Origin: Asterias rubens
Lineage: Eukaryota; Echinodermata; Asteroidea; Forcipulatida; Asteriidae
NCBI RefSeq assembly: GCF_902459465.1
Contig: NC_047078.1
Coordinates: 3,868,333-3,932,332 of the forward strand
DNA: 64,000 nt
Reading direction: 5' to 3'
A program made the translations under genes and the position numbers. The notes beneath the pieces are model-generated. The model searched no databases and had not been told where the DNA came from. It saw only the letters and a program-made list of their open reading frames with translations. Shown one piece after another: positions 36,193 through 48,173 of the stretch; within the stretch, counting starts at the first letter, position 1; the number at the start of each line of letters is the position of its first letter.

Positions 36193-37540
36193 ACCAAATT
36201 GTCGGCAATCTCGCGGTACTTCTTTTTTATTTTGTAAATCCTACGTTCCTCGTGTAAGTATTACAAACGCTTCCCCTATGTTGGAACATATTTATAAATA
36301 ACTAGCGTTTGAAAACAATGTGTTGTTTAGGGAAAGCTGGTATAAATGTGGGGTCCCTTTTTTATATGCTGGGCGATGTTATGTCTTTGTTTGTAAACGA
36401 AAAAACATGGCATAAAAAATGCCTGTGTGAGATTAGGGGCCTATACTATTGAGATAATATGGGTATAGGAGGCTTTGTTGGACCAAATTCTTGAAAAATC
36501 TTGCTGTATTTCTTTGTTATTCTGTCAATCCTAGTTGCTTTTGTAAGAGTGTTACATATCGCTCCACCGGAGGGGCGTTTTTTGTATCTTTTGTATTTTT
36601 TTTTTTTGCAGATCGATTATCATACCTCTGCACTCACACACACTGAAAATGCAACAAGCTAGCCTTCCTCAATATAGGTTTCTAGCACTTACCTTATACC
36701 TGGAGATGTCCTTCCAGAGATCTTAAACAAAACCCAGTTTTAGATATGAGAGGGGAAACCCACGCAAGAGTCCTGACCGATGCATGGATTCGAACCGCGG
36801 GTTCCACAGAGGTGAGATCAGGCAGATAAAGGCATACCTGGATGCCCCATTGTCCCTAACGTCATATCTGCATTCTCCAGCATAGGTGTCATAGTATAAA
36901 TACCGCACTTTGGGAGTAAGACAATTAGCCTTTTTGAAGGACTAGACATATAGATTTGGTGAATACAGACACACCAAGTGGTATACATGCCGTGGTCATG
37001 TCCACCACCATGCCCTATATACCTCAAAATGGCCCACAATAGCTTGCAACCGTGACTGAATTCAGAAACCTATATACTTGAAAAGTATACTGTGTTCTAT
37101 TCTCGCGTTTAGATAACTTTCCGTATCACGCCACCACTTGTTCACTAATTTTTACAAAAAGGGAATTATTTCATGGAGTTAAATTAGATTTCATATCGAA
37201 TGAAAAAGTGGTGGCATGATACGTAAACTTTTCCTCGCACTCCCTTGGTTCTGACATAGGCCTCATAATTAAAAAACACCATCCTTAATTACACTTCATG
37301 TACACTTACCTCGACTCGTTCCCGTTGAGGAACTCGTCTAACAACCGATGCCCGGGTCAATTAGAGTGCGCCCTCTCGTGTTTCAACTATGCCTGTTGTG
37401 AAATCTACACGTGGTAATCAAGCAAAAGCTTCACGAACATACTCATGTTTGATAGTTTCCACTGAAGCTTATTGAAGGCACCGAGCACCTTTTGTATTAC
37501 TTCCATTAAACTTGATTCAAATAAGGTCCTCTCTCCACAT

Positions 37541-37930
37541 TTTAAAGACAGTGGACACTATTGGCAATTGTCAAAAACTAGCCTTCACAGTTGGTGTATC
37601 TCAACATATTTATGCATAAAATAACAAACCTGTGAAAATTTGAGCTCAATCGGTCATCGAAGTTGCGAGATAATAATGAAAAAAAAATAACCCTTGTCAC
37701 ACGAAGTTGTGTGCTTTAGATGGTTGATTTCGAGACCTCAAGTTCTAAATCTGAGGTCTCGAAATCAAATTCGTGGAAAATTACTTCTTTCTAAAAAACT
37801 ATGGCACTTCAGAGGGAGCCGTTTCTCACGATGTTTTATACCATCAACCTCTCCCCATTACTCGTCACCAAGAAAGGTTTTATGCCAATAATTATTTTGA
37901 GTAATTACCAATAGTGTCCACTGCCTTTAA
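37541..37930 (-). mobile_element. Foldback repeat family A, minus orientation
   Basis: Left TTTAAAGACAGTGGACACTA, right TAGTGTCCACTGCCTTTAA. Central GAGACCTCAAG/TGAGGTCTCG palindrome intact. One of the best-preserved copies; it sits immediately left of the 5S spacer relics. Confidence 0.85.
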
Positions 37931-38413
37931 GCTGAACACCAGTCGCATACATAACAACCAAACTAGCTGACCGCATTTTTCCTAAAGAGTGGCCAATCCT
38001 AATAGGCTAATACCGAGAGATTGCTGTCTTCGCCGTTAGTGGCATCCTTCAATAAGAAAACTGGGAGGCTTCTTCCCTTTGGTAGAGTTGAGGACTTCAC
38101 AACCATGCTGTCATCAAGCAGCCAAGTTGCACTAGCCATCCTTACTCCATGCGCTAACCAAGGCAAGTCTCAGGGACAACTGATGAGAGTGAGTATAACC
38201 CAGATCTCAAGTGATCCATCATATAAAACCACGCAAGCAAGTATCAAGAGACCCACAGTGACTTAGTGTGAGCAAGTGATCAAGATAACAAGAAACGAAG
38301 TGACCAAAATGACCAAGTGTGACCAGTGGAGGAAGGAAATTTCTTCCTCCATGGTGTGACCAAGAGACCATTAAGTATAAGTAATCAAAGGGATCGTGAG
38401 AAAATGGAGAACA

Positions 38414-39198
38414 ATCACCCATCTCAGATTCGCTGATGACATTCTCATCTTCAGTCACACCCACGAGAACTCCAGGGAATGATTCAGTAGCTTGCAGAAG
38501 AAAGTATTAAGGCGGGCCATAACATGAACATGAAGAAAACAAGGTTCATGATAAGTAACAATACGCAAAACTTCCAAAAGCGGTTCAGTGTAAAGATTTG
38601 GAGATTAGTAGACCACTATATGGACAAGAAGATCACCTTCAACAACGAAACAGGAGAGAAAATAAAAAGAAGAACCAAGTTAGGATGGATGAAGTTTGCC
38701 ACACTGAGCTACATCTTTAAAGACCACACCCTTCCTGTATTCCTGATGAAAAGGCAGGTATTCGATCAGGGCATCATACCTGTCCTATCGTACGGTGCTG
38801 AGTATGGACGACAACCAAACGACTAAAGAAGAAACTTAGGGTGACAGAGAAGGCTATGGAAAGGATTATGACAGGAGTAACAAAGAAGGACAGGGTGACG
38901 AATGAGGACCTAACAAATATATCAAGAGTGCAGGAGTGCAGGATATTATCAAGACGATCAAATCAAAGAAGTGGAGATGGGCAGGCCACCTATGCAAGGA
39001 GGCAAGACAAGAGGTGGGCATGCAAAACAACCAACTGGACTCCAACAAACTGGAGAAGAAAAAGAGGGCGACAAAACAGAACATGAAGAGGTGAAATGTA
39101 CATACAGGGACATTGCTTGGCAACAGACAGCGCAAGATAGAGTGAGATGGAGAATTGGTGAAGAGGCCTTCCTCCTGCAATGGAGTAAAGCTGGCTAG
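38414..39198 (+). pseudogene. RTE-type reverse transcriptase fragment, decayed
   Basis: Pieces in changing frames read ITHLRFADDILIFSH (the catalytic F-ADD motif), then MNMKKTRFMISN, RRTKLGWMKFATLSYIF, VFDQGIIPVLSYGAEYG, TEKAMERIMTGVTKKDR, KKWRWAGHLCKEARQ and finally TAQDRVRWRIGEEAFLLQW before a stop. This order is the C-terminal half of RTE-clade LINE proteins. Several frameshifts and stops (for example TGA after the first block) make it dead. The final block is homologous to the repeating unit of the 30-32 kb minisatellite. It is flanked on both sides by GACCAAGTG-type 5S spacer sequence, so it probably inserted into the cluster. Confidence 0.85.
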
Positions 39199-39584
39199 AC
39201 GACGAATCAACACACGATTATTTCAGTGCACTGACCAAGTGACCGAGAGACTATGGAGAAAGGACTTCCTTAATGGAAATACCAAGTGACCAAATATCAA
39301 AATGACCAAAATGTCAAAGTGACCACGTGAGCACTTCAGCAAGTGACCATAGACCATGCAATGGTGACCAAAGTGCCCAAGTATTCAAGAATAACAGCAA
39401 AAGCTTCAGTGACGTTTTTATTTTCACTCAAGTTTAAGCATTCTATCCTCTATCCTCTTCTATCATCTTTACTTGCCTATCAGAAAAGGTCTTCATTAGA
39501 AAAGAAGAACAACAGTAATTACACTAATTTTAACATCTTACGATTTTGACACAATAATTTTGTTATTAATAACAAAATAAAAAA

Positions 39585-39702
39585 GCCTACGACACCCGGT
39601 ATTCCCAGGCGGTCTCCCATCCAAGTACTAACCGGGCCCGACGTTGCTTAACTTCGGTGATCGGACGAGAACCGGTGTATTCAACGTAGTATGGTCGTAG
39701 GC
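39585..39702 (-). rRNA. 5S rRNA, copy 1
   Basis: 118 nt from GCCTACGACCATACT to its pairing end GGGTGTCGTAGGC, followed by T6. All three parts of the internal Pol III promoter are visible: box A AAGTTAAGCAACG, the intermediate element, and box C TGGATGGGAGACCGCC. It differs from the other copies by T instead of C in GGT(T/C)AGTACTTGG, which is the usual metazoan base at that site. Outermost copy on the left. Confidence 0.93.
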
Positions 39703-40181
39703 GATCATTTGAGGCCTTTGTACATATTTATTGACAATCTCGTGTGCCATATCATTGGCATATTTCGGGATTGCGCAAGTCAGCTGGGTGGCATTCCTTC
39801 CTCCATGATTATACTACATTCAATACACGTGCCCTTCCCCCTTTGGAGTAGGGCACGTTACCACAACCGTACTGATTATGATCAGAAGTAACCAACTCGG
39901 TGATCGTTGACCACTTGACCACATGAGCAAGTGATTAAGTGACCAAGTTCCCATTAATCAAATTCTCCGATTTCTACTTGCCGGACGGTCAGTGGTTTCA
40001 TTATTAATAACAAATAAAAAGCATACGACACTTGAAAAGGACTATACATTTAAACGAGAATAACAGAAATAACGCAAATTTTGGTGTCAGACGATTATTA
40101 GATAATTTTCAATGCTAAAATAACATTTCCGTTATCAACAACAGTGACATTTTTGTTTATGTAAAAACAAATTAATAAAAA

Positions 40182-40432
40182 GCCTACGACACCCGGTATT
40201 CCCAGGCGGTCTCCCATCCAAGTACTGACCGGGCCCGACGTTGCGAGAACCGGTGTATTCAACGTAGTATAGACCTTATCGCAAATACCAATGCGCAAGC
40301 GCAGACTGTTGAATGAGGTGCATTGTGGGATATATATGGATCAAATTTGGGTACCAGCTAGACCACAATGCACCTAATTCCAAGCTTTACGCGCGCGCCC
40401 CGGTATTTGCGAAAAGGTCTATGGTCGTAGGC
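40182..40432 (-). pseudogene. 5S rRNA, copy 2, broken by MITE and deletion
   Basis: The 3' part and box C are present, but 19 nt between 'acgttgc' and 'gagaacc' are deleted (plus-strand view), removing part of box A. A 150-bp foldback element (40271-40420) interrupts the gene after its first ten transcribed bases. Both changes should abolish function. Confidence 0.93.
40271..40420. mobile_element. AGACC-type foldback MITE inside a 5S gene
   Basis: Ends AGACCTTATCGCAAATACC and GGTATTTGCGAAAAGGTCT. AT occurs on both sides (40269-40270 and 40421-40422), while intact 5S copies have a single AT at this point, so the empty site is known. A 3-bp TAT duplication reads almost as well. 150 bp, no coding capacity; homologous to 20475-20624 and 6183-6327. 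Confidence 0.92.
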
Positions 40433-40518
40433 GATCGATTGAGGCCTCAATACATATTTATTGACAACCTCGTGCGCCATACATTAGCATATTTTGGGGA
40501 CTGCGCAAGTCAACTGGT

Positions 40519-40546
40519 TCACCGAAGTTAAGCAACGTCGGGCCCG
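40519..40546 (+). pseudogene. Inverted 28-nt 5S rRNA fragment
   Basis: Plus-strand match to the middle of 5S (TCACCGAAGTTAAGCAACG, continuing GTCGGGCCCG), opposite to all other copies. It is flanked on both sides by 'cgcaagtcaactg'. It contains most of the 5S bases missing from copy 2, which lies 87 bp away. Confidence 0.85.
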
Positions 40547-41350
40547 CAAGTCAACTGATTCACCTGTAGTAGTACTCAGTCAGAAATCCTTCTCGCTCAC
40601 ATTGGAGGCTCTCACTAAGTTTAAGCTGAACACACAGTCGCACAAACCATGCAACTTGTATTGGCCACTTGATCTCGAACAGTTAACAAAGGCCCTCGTG
40701 GGTGGTCATGGTTTCACCACTCGCGTGTGCGCATGCCCAGTGGTCTCCCGTTCAAGTTACTTGGGACCGACCGAGGCTCTACGAAGCTGCCCCGGGCCAC
40801 GAAGGCCTTGACAAAAGGCTACTATGTAGAGGGATGTGATAACCGAGTAAAACCTTAGTGGTATGGTATAACCATATATTAAAGATGGTATATTTCCCAT
40901 GGAGGACCATCGTTGGGACCACTTGACCACGGTCAGTAAAATGTCATCACCAAAATCTCCGACATTATCACTCATCACTGGTTTCACTGCGCGACTCTTA
41001 TCAGCCGTTATCATTACAGTAATTGTTTTATAAACATTCACCCTGGAGCCCACTTCCCCCAAGGCCAGTGATTCGGACCACATTGGTCTATCTTGCTGGT
41101 ACTATCAACGCACGGTATTGGTGGGTGTCTGCATCACATCATCAAGAACGTCAAATTTTTACATAAATAATGTGCAATGCTAAAAAAACGCATTTCCGCA
41201 AGCTCGTCAGACGATTTAAAAAAAAAAATTTGAGCAATACTATACAGAAACGAGAATAACAGTAATAACGCAAATTTTAGCGTCAGACGACTTTTGCTTA
41301 AAATTATTTTTGCTAAAAAAGCATTTTTGTTATTAATAACAAAATAAAAA

Positions 41351-41439
41351 GCCTACGACACCCGGTATTCCCAGGCGGTCTCCCATCCAAGTACTGATCG
41401 GACGAGAACCGGTGTATTCAACGTAGTATGGTCGTAGGC
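41351..41439 (-). pseudogene. 5S rRNA, copy 3, 29-nt internal deletion
   Basis: 89 nt. The plus-strand sequence jumps from 'gtactga' to 'tcggacgag', removing box A and the intermediate element. The deletion spans the similar short words GACCGG and GATCGG. Box C, both ends and T5 remain. Probably not transcribed. Confidence 0.92.
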
Positions 41440-42682
41440 GATCATTTATGGCCTTTGTACATATTTATTTACAACCTCGCGTGCCATATCATTAGCATAT
41501 TTCGGGATTGCGCAATTCAGCTGTCGGATTACCTACATTCCATAACGTGTATAGCGCGTCGAGGTAGCTCTGATTCTTAAAAAGCTCAACAGCTATACCA
41601 GAGGTAAGTGTGTCACTCCATAGAGCTAGAAGGAACTGGGTCATAAAACACTCAAGCGTGCGTGACGTTTCAATGATTCAATACACCATGTTCATTGCAC
41701 AATCATTCGAGTGATGGAAATTAGTTTTACAACTTAAACAAAAGAAAGAAAAAAGAGAGGTAAATCAAGCTTTTATGCAGAGGCATATTGTCCGATAACG
41801 AAAACTCTAACCAACTCAGTTACCATCTTTGACCAAGTGACCACTTGGCCAGCCAAGTGCGGAGATCGAGAGCAAATGACCAGGACAGTCACCATGCGGC
41901 AAGTCATCACTTAATGTTCACCAAAATCTACGATATATCACTCATCACTGGTTTTACTGTGACTCTTATCAGCTGTTATCATTACAGTAATTGTTTTATA
42001 AACATTCACCCTGGAGCCCACTTCCCCCAAGGCCAGTGCGGAGTCTGACCACAGGGCTTTACTTGCTAGTATCAAGGTATTGGTGTCTGCACATCATCAA
42101 GAAAACTTTGGGGGAGAGGACTTCACAAACATGTATCAAAATAACCAAGTAAACTCAGTGACAATCGTTTACCCTGTGCAGTGACACGTAGCAAGTTAAT
42201 GACTGAGTGACAAAGTGCATCATTGTACGTGAATTCCCAGTAGCTAACTATAACCAAAAATCTCCGACTTTTACTCGACGGTGTCAGTTTCACTTTGACT
42301 TTTATCAGCTGTTATCTCTAATTTAATTGTTTTGTTAACATTCACCCTGGAACCCACTTTCCCAGGGCCAGGGATGATCCTGGCACACTAGCCTAAAAAA
42401 AACTAACTGGTGTCAAATAACAGAAGGTAATGCTGAAGAGCTTTTAAGCCATGTTTAAGCATTCTATTGCACCTCTTTTTTTTTGCCACTTGAAAACATT
42501 TAAAACGTAGGCCGAATGACACATATTTTAGCGTCGGACGATTTTTACATAGACTTTGAGCAATACTATACATTTAAAACGAGAAAAAACACAGTAATAA
42601 CGCAAATTTTAGCGTCAGACGACTTTTACATAAAATAATAGTGTGCAATGCTAAAAAACATTTCCGTTATTAATAATAAAAA

Positions 42683-42800
42683 GCCTACGACACCCGGTAT
42701 TCCCAGGCGGTCTCCCATCCAAGTACTGACCGGGCCCGACGTTGCTTAACTTCGGTGATCGGACGAGAACCGGTGTATTCAACGTAGTATGGTCGTAGGC
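42683..42800 (-). rRNA. 5S rRNA, copy 4
   Basis: 118 nt, array-consensus sequence with complete boxes A, IE and C, T5 terminator. The upstream block is slightly diverged ('catcattaccatatttcggg'). Confidence 0.95.
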
Positions 42801-43524
42801 AATCATTTGAGGCCTTTGCACATATTTATTGACAACCTCGTGTACCACATCATTACCATATTTCGGGATTGCGCAATTCAACTGGGCGGCATATACTACG
42901 GGGATTTTTCGGAGTTGCACATACTACATTCGATAACGTGCGTGACACTTCGTAGCATAATGTTTTCACCGATTATTGCACAGTTAGTAAGTTTGATCTG
43001 GTTTGATCATCTCCCTTCATGGTTCGATAAATCCTTCTGTCTCATCCACACACCACTAGAGGTCAATCACTCACATGAGCTGAACACCCAGTCGCATAAA
43101 CCATGCATATAAACCAAACTACCGCTGGCCACTTTTTTTCGTATAAAAAAGTGTCTGCACAGTGGCATCCTTCAAGAAACTGTCAGGGCCCGAAGCCCAC
43201 TGTGGAGGAACTGACTTCACAACAATGTAATAACCATGTGACCAACTCACTGACGCTATCGTTGACCCATTTACTACTTGTGACCATTGTGAGCAAGTGA
43301 CCAAGTATTCGAGAATAATCATAGCAAAGCTTTTTTGACATTAAAATAAATTTCACTCACTTAAGTTTGAGCATTCTGTTGAACCGCTTTACTAGCCCAT
43401 TTGAAAAGGTTTACATTGAAAAACAAGACAACAGTGAATACACCAATTTTACTATCTATTGACTTGGACACAATTATTTTGTTATACTAATAGAGCATTT
43501 TTGTTATTAATAAAAAAATAAAAA

Positions 43525-43642
43525 GCCTACGACACCCGGTATTCCCAGGCGGTCTCCCATCCAAGTACTGACCGGGCCCGACGTTGCTTAACTTCGGTGA
43601 TCGGACGAGAACCGGTGTATTCAACGTAGTATGGTCGTAGGC
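43525..43642 (-). rRNA. 5S rRNA, copy 5
   Basis: 118 nt, consensus, T5 terminator. 842 bp from copy 4, the closest spacing among full-length neighbours, because the intervening spacer is a shortened long type. Confidence 0.95.
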
Positions 43643-44729
43643 GACCAATTCAGGCCTTTGTACATATTTATTGACAATCTCGCGTGCCATATCATTAGCA
43701 TATTTCGGGATTGCGCAATTCAACTATGCGGCATACTACATTCAATAACGTGCGTGGCACTTCGTAGCACAATGTTTTTGTACCTATAAACTCTTCTCTC
43801 TGACTCACACACCACTAAAATGTCAATCACTCATTAAGCTGAACAAAAAGTCGCATACTGCATAAACCATGGATGTATAAATGTTCCTGCGACACGCACC
43901 CCGTGGTAGCATAATTATTTTCAGAGTCCACATTCGACATGTGCACAATGATACTAAACTCGATGCTTGATAGAAAAAAATCAAAGCAGAACATAGTTCG
44001 CACATAATGCACGGACTTTTGCAATAAGAGGTCAACCATTTATTCTTAATTTTTAAAAGCTAAACACGAGTCGCATCACGGTCGATGATCTAACAAGCCG
44101 GCTACTTAAAAAAGAAAAACAAAAGTTTGTTCAAGCTATAGTATGCAGAGGAGGCGTGTCCGGTAACCAAGTAAAACTATAACCCTGACCCAGTTACCAT
44201 CTTTGACCAAGTGACCAAGTGACCACAAGTGATCGAGAGCAAGTGACCAGGAGACAGTGACCATGCGGCAAGTCATCACGTAATGTTCACCAAAATCTCC
44301 GAAATATCACTCATCACTGGTTTCACTGCGCGACTCTCATCAACTGTTATCATTACAGTAATTGTTTTATAAACATTCACCCTGGAGCCCACTTCCCCAA
44401 AGGCCAGTGCGGACTCTGGCCACAGGTCTTTACTTGACCAACTCACTGATGCCATCGTTGACCCATTTACTACTTGTGACCATTGTGAGCAAGTGACAAG
44501 TAGGCTATTCGAGAATAATTATAGCAAAGCTTTGTTGACATTATAATAAATTTTCACTCACTTTAGTTTGAGCATTCTGTTGAACCGCTTTACTAGCCAA
44601 TTTGGAAAGGTTTACATTGAAAAACAAGAACAACAGTGAATACACCAATTTTACTATATGATGCCTTGGACACAATTATTTTGTAATGCTAAAAGATCAT
44701 TTTTGTTAGTAATAAATAAATTTAAAAAA

Positions 44730-44847
44730 GCCTACGACACCCGGTATTCCCAGGCGGTCTCCCATCCAAGTACTGACCGGGCCCGACGTTGCTTAATTTC
44801 GGTGATCGGACGAGAACCGGTGTATTCAACGTAGTATGGTCGTAGGC
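44730..44847 (-). rRNA. 5S rRNA, copy 6
   Basis: 118 nt. One difference from consensus within box A: AAATTAAGC instead of AAGTTAAGC. T6 terminator. First unit of the region repeated 5.4 kb further on. Confidence 0.94.
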
Positions 44848-45943
44848 AATCAATTGAGGCCTTCGTACATATTTATTGAAAACCTCGTGTGCCATATCAT
44901 TAGCATATTTCGGGATTGCGTAATTCAGATGTCGGATTAACTACATTCCATAACGTGTATAGCGCTTCGAGGTAGCTCTGATTCTTAAAAAAGCTCAACA
45001 GCTATACCAGAGGTAAATGTGTCACTCCATAGAGCTAGAAGGAACTGGGTCATAAAACACTCAAGCGTGCGTGACGTTTCAATGATTCAATACACCATGT
45101 TCAATGCACAATCATTTGAATTGATGGAAATTAGTTTTACCACTTCAAAAAAGAAGGAAAAAAGAGAGGCAAATCAAGCTACCATGCAGAGGCATATTGT
45201 CCGATAACGAAAACTCCAACCAACTCAGTTACCATCTTTGGCCAAGTGACCACTTGAGCAAGTGACCAGATCGAGAGCAAATGACCAGGAGACAGTGACC
45301 ATGCGGCAAGTCATCACATAATGTTCACCAAAATCTGCGACATATCACTCATTACTGGTTTTACTGCGACTCGTATCAGCCGTTATCATTACAATAATTG
45401 TTTTATAAACATTCACCTTGGAGCCCACTTCCCCCAAGGTCAGTGATTCTGACCACAGGTCGATCTAGTATCAACATACGGTATTGGTGCCTGCACATCA
45501 TCAAGAAACGGTTGGGGGAGAGGACTTCACAAACGTATCAAAATAACCAAGTAAACTCAGTGACAATCGTTGACCCTGCATGCTGTGACACGTGAGCAAG
45601 TTAGTGACCGAGTGACAACGTGCATCATTGTACGTGAATTCCCAGTAGCTAACTATAACCAAAAATCTCCGATTTGTACTCGCCGGTGTCAGTTTCACTT
45701 TGACTTTTATCTGCGGTTGATCATAAATTTTATTGTTTTGTAATCATTCACCCTGGAAAAAAAACACTTTCCCAGGGCCAGTGATGGTCACTAGCCTAAT
45801 GGTGTCAATAACAGGCATTAATGCTGAAGAGCTTTTAAGCCATGGTTGAGCATTCTATTGCATCTCTTTAGTTGCAACTTGAAAAGTACTAAACAATGCG
45901 AAATGCTAAAAAAGCATTTCCGTTATTAATAATAAAATGAAAA

Positions 45944-46061
45944 GCCTACGACACCCGGTATTCCCAGGCGGTCTCCCATCCAAGTACTGACCGGGCCCGA
46001 CGTTGCTTAACTTCGGTGATCGGACGAGAACCGGTGTATTCAACGTAGTATGGTCGTAGGC
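45944..46061 (-). rRNA. 5S rRNA, copy 7
   Basis: 118 nt, consensus. Its terminator is only T4 followed by CA ('aaaatgaaaagcc' on plus), a variant shared solely with copy 10. The 3' flank also lacks about 70 bp present at copies 8, 9 and 11. Confidence 0.95.
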
Positions 46062-46825
46062 GATCAATTGAGGCTTTTGTACATATTTATTGATAACTTC
46101 GTTTGCCATACATTAGCATATTTCGGGATTGCGCAATTCAACTGGGCGGCATACTACACTCAACAGCGTTCCTGACGCCCCGCGATAGCATTATTTTCAG
46201 AGTCCACATTCGACATGTGGTGCTCAAAATATTTAACTCGATGCTCGATGGAAACAAAATCATAACGGAACATAGTTCGCGTGGAGGAAAAAAACTGCAT
46301 GGGAGTGTGGGTGCAACGGGAGAGCGCGGCGGTGTAGGTCATTTACGGGGTGCACCACTTTTACACGGGGATATTTCGGTATTGCACAAGGGCGGCATAC
46401 TACATTCAATAACGTGCGTGACACTTCGTAGCATAATGTTTTCACCTATTATTGCACAGTCAGTAAGGTTGATCTGGTTCGATAAATCCTTCTCTCTCAC
46501 CCACACACCACTAGAGGTCAATCACTCAGATGAGCTGAACACCCAGTCGCATAAACCATGCATATAAACCAAACTAGCGCTGGCCACTTGTTTTCGAATA
46601 GTGGAAGTGTCTGCACAGTGGCATCGTTCAAGAAACAGTCAGGGCCCGAAGCCCACTGTGGAGGAACTGACTTCACAACCATGTATAACCAAGTGACCAA
46701 CTCCAAGTGACCAACTCACTGACGCCATCATTGACCCATGTGACCATTGTGACCAAGTGACCAAGTATTCGAGAATAATCATAGCAAAGCTTCATCGACA
46801 TTATAATTTTCACTCATATCATGTT

Positions 46826-46931
46826 TGTGTAGATCTTTGTATTCTACTTTTAAAATATCTTTCCACCCATATGCACTTTATAACAAACGGTTACAAACGC
46901 TTTTCAAAGACCAACTCGACCGATCCAAGGC
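46826..46931 (-). mobile_element. Arm of the large foldback MITE in 5S spacer (1 of 3)
   Basis: About 105 bp, on the minus strand CCTTGGATCGGTCGAGTTGG to 'gtagaatacaaagatcta', closely matching the left arm of the element at 33132-33470. Repeated at the same place in other long units (48913-49018, 52218-52323), so it predates the unit duplications. Confidence 0.8.
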
Positions 46932-48036
46932 AAAAAGTTCCTTTAAGGAGCCCTTAAAAAGCTCCTACCAGAGGTTTATGTGTCACTCCATAGAGCAAGG
47001 AACTGTGGGCATAAAACACTCAAGAGTGCGTGACGATTTATAGCATGTTCAACATGCCATTCAGAATAACGTTTTCTTTCTCCCCAACAAATATCGCTGA
47101 AGACGTCAACCATCTATTCTTAAAAGCTAAACACGAGTCGCAGCACGGTCGATCCAACAAGCTGGCCTCTTTAAATAAAAAAAAATAATAAAAAAAGGTA
47201 CATCAAGCTACCACATGCAGGGGCATTTTATGTGACCACGGTAACCAAGTTAAACTCTTAGCCAACTCAATTACCATCTTTGACCAAGTGACCACCTGAG
47301 CAAGTGACCCGGAGATCGAGAGCAAGTGACCAGAAGACAGTGACCATGCGGCAAGTCATCACATAATGTTCACCAAAAACTCGGACATATCACTCATCAC
47401 TGGCTTAACTGTGACTCTTATCAGCTGTTATCATTACAGTAATTGTTTTATAAACATTCACCCTGGAGCCCACTTCCCCCAAGGCCAGTGATTCTGACCA
47501 CAGGTCGATCTAGTATCAACATACGGTATTGGTGCCTGCACATCATCAAGAAACGGTTGGGGAGAGGACTTCACAAACATGTATCAAAATCAAAGTAAAC
47601 CCAGTGACAATCGTTGACCCTGCATGCTGTGACACGTGAGCAAGTTAGTGACCGAGTGACAACGTGCATCAATGTACGTGAATTCCCAGTAGCTAACTAT
47701 AACCAAAAATCTCCGATTTGTACTCGCCGGTGTCAGTTTCACTTTGACTTTTATCTGCGGTTGATCATAAATTTTATTGTTTTGTAAACATTCACCCTGG
47801 TAAAAACCACTTTCCCAGGGCCAGTGATGATCACTAGCCTAATGGTGTCAATAACAGGCATTAATGCTGAAGAGCTTTTAAGCCATGGTTTAGCATTCTA
47901 TTGCATCTCTTTAGTTGCAACTTGAAAAGTACTAGGCCCTATACAGTTATAACGCAAATTATAGCGTCAGACGATTTTTACATAAACAATGCGAAATGCT
48001 AAAAAAGCATTTCCGTTATTAATAATAAAATAAAAA

Positions 48037-48154
48037 GCCTACGACACCCGGTATTCCCAGGCGGTCTCCCATCCAAGTACTGACCGGGCCCGACGTTGCT
48101 TAACTTCGGTGATCGGACGAGAACCGGTGTATTCAACGTAGTATGGTCGTAGGC
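48037..48154 (-). rRNA. 5S rRNA, copy 8
   Basis: 118 nt, consensus, T5 terminator. Long spacers on both sides (2093 and 2085 bp periods). Confidence 0.95.
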
Positions 48155-48173
48155 GATCAATTGAGGCTTTTGT

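Larger units (their letters stand above)
32019..37540. other. Intergenic DNA between minisatellite and 5S cluster
   Basis: Apart from two family A copies and one large foldback element, I see no supported gene. The longest open frame (34176-34652, 158 codons) matches nothing I recognise, although it lies in a patch with a TGACGTCA site (34315). A B-box-like GGTTCGAATCC on the minus strand near 36790 suggests one more tRNA-derived retroposon remnant. Confidence 0.4.

Noticed and set aside
38219-39360. GACCAAGTG repeats as a CRISPR-like array
   Set aside because: Irregular spacing, no constant repeat length, eukaryotic context and presence in all 5S spacers. They are spacer microsatellite words.
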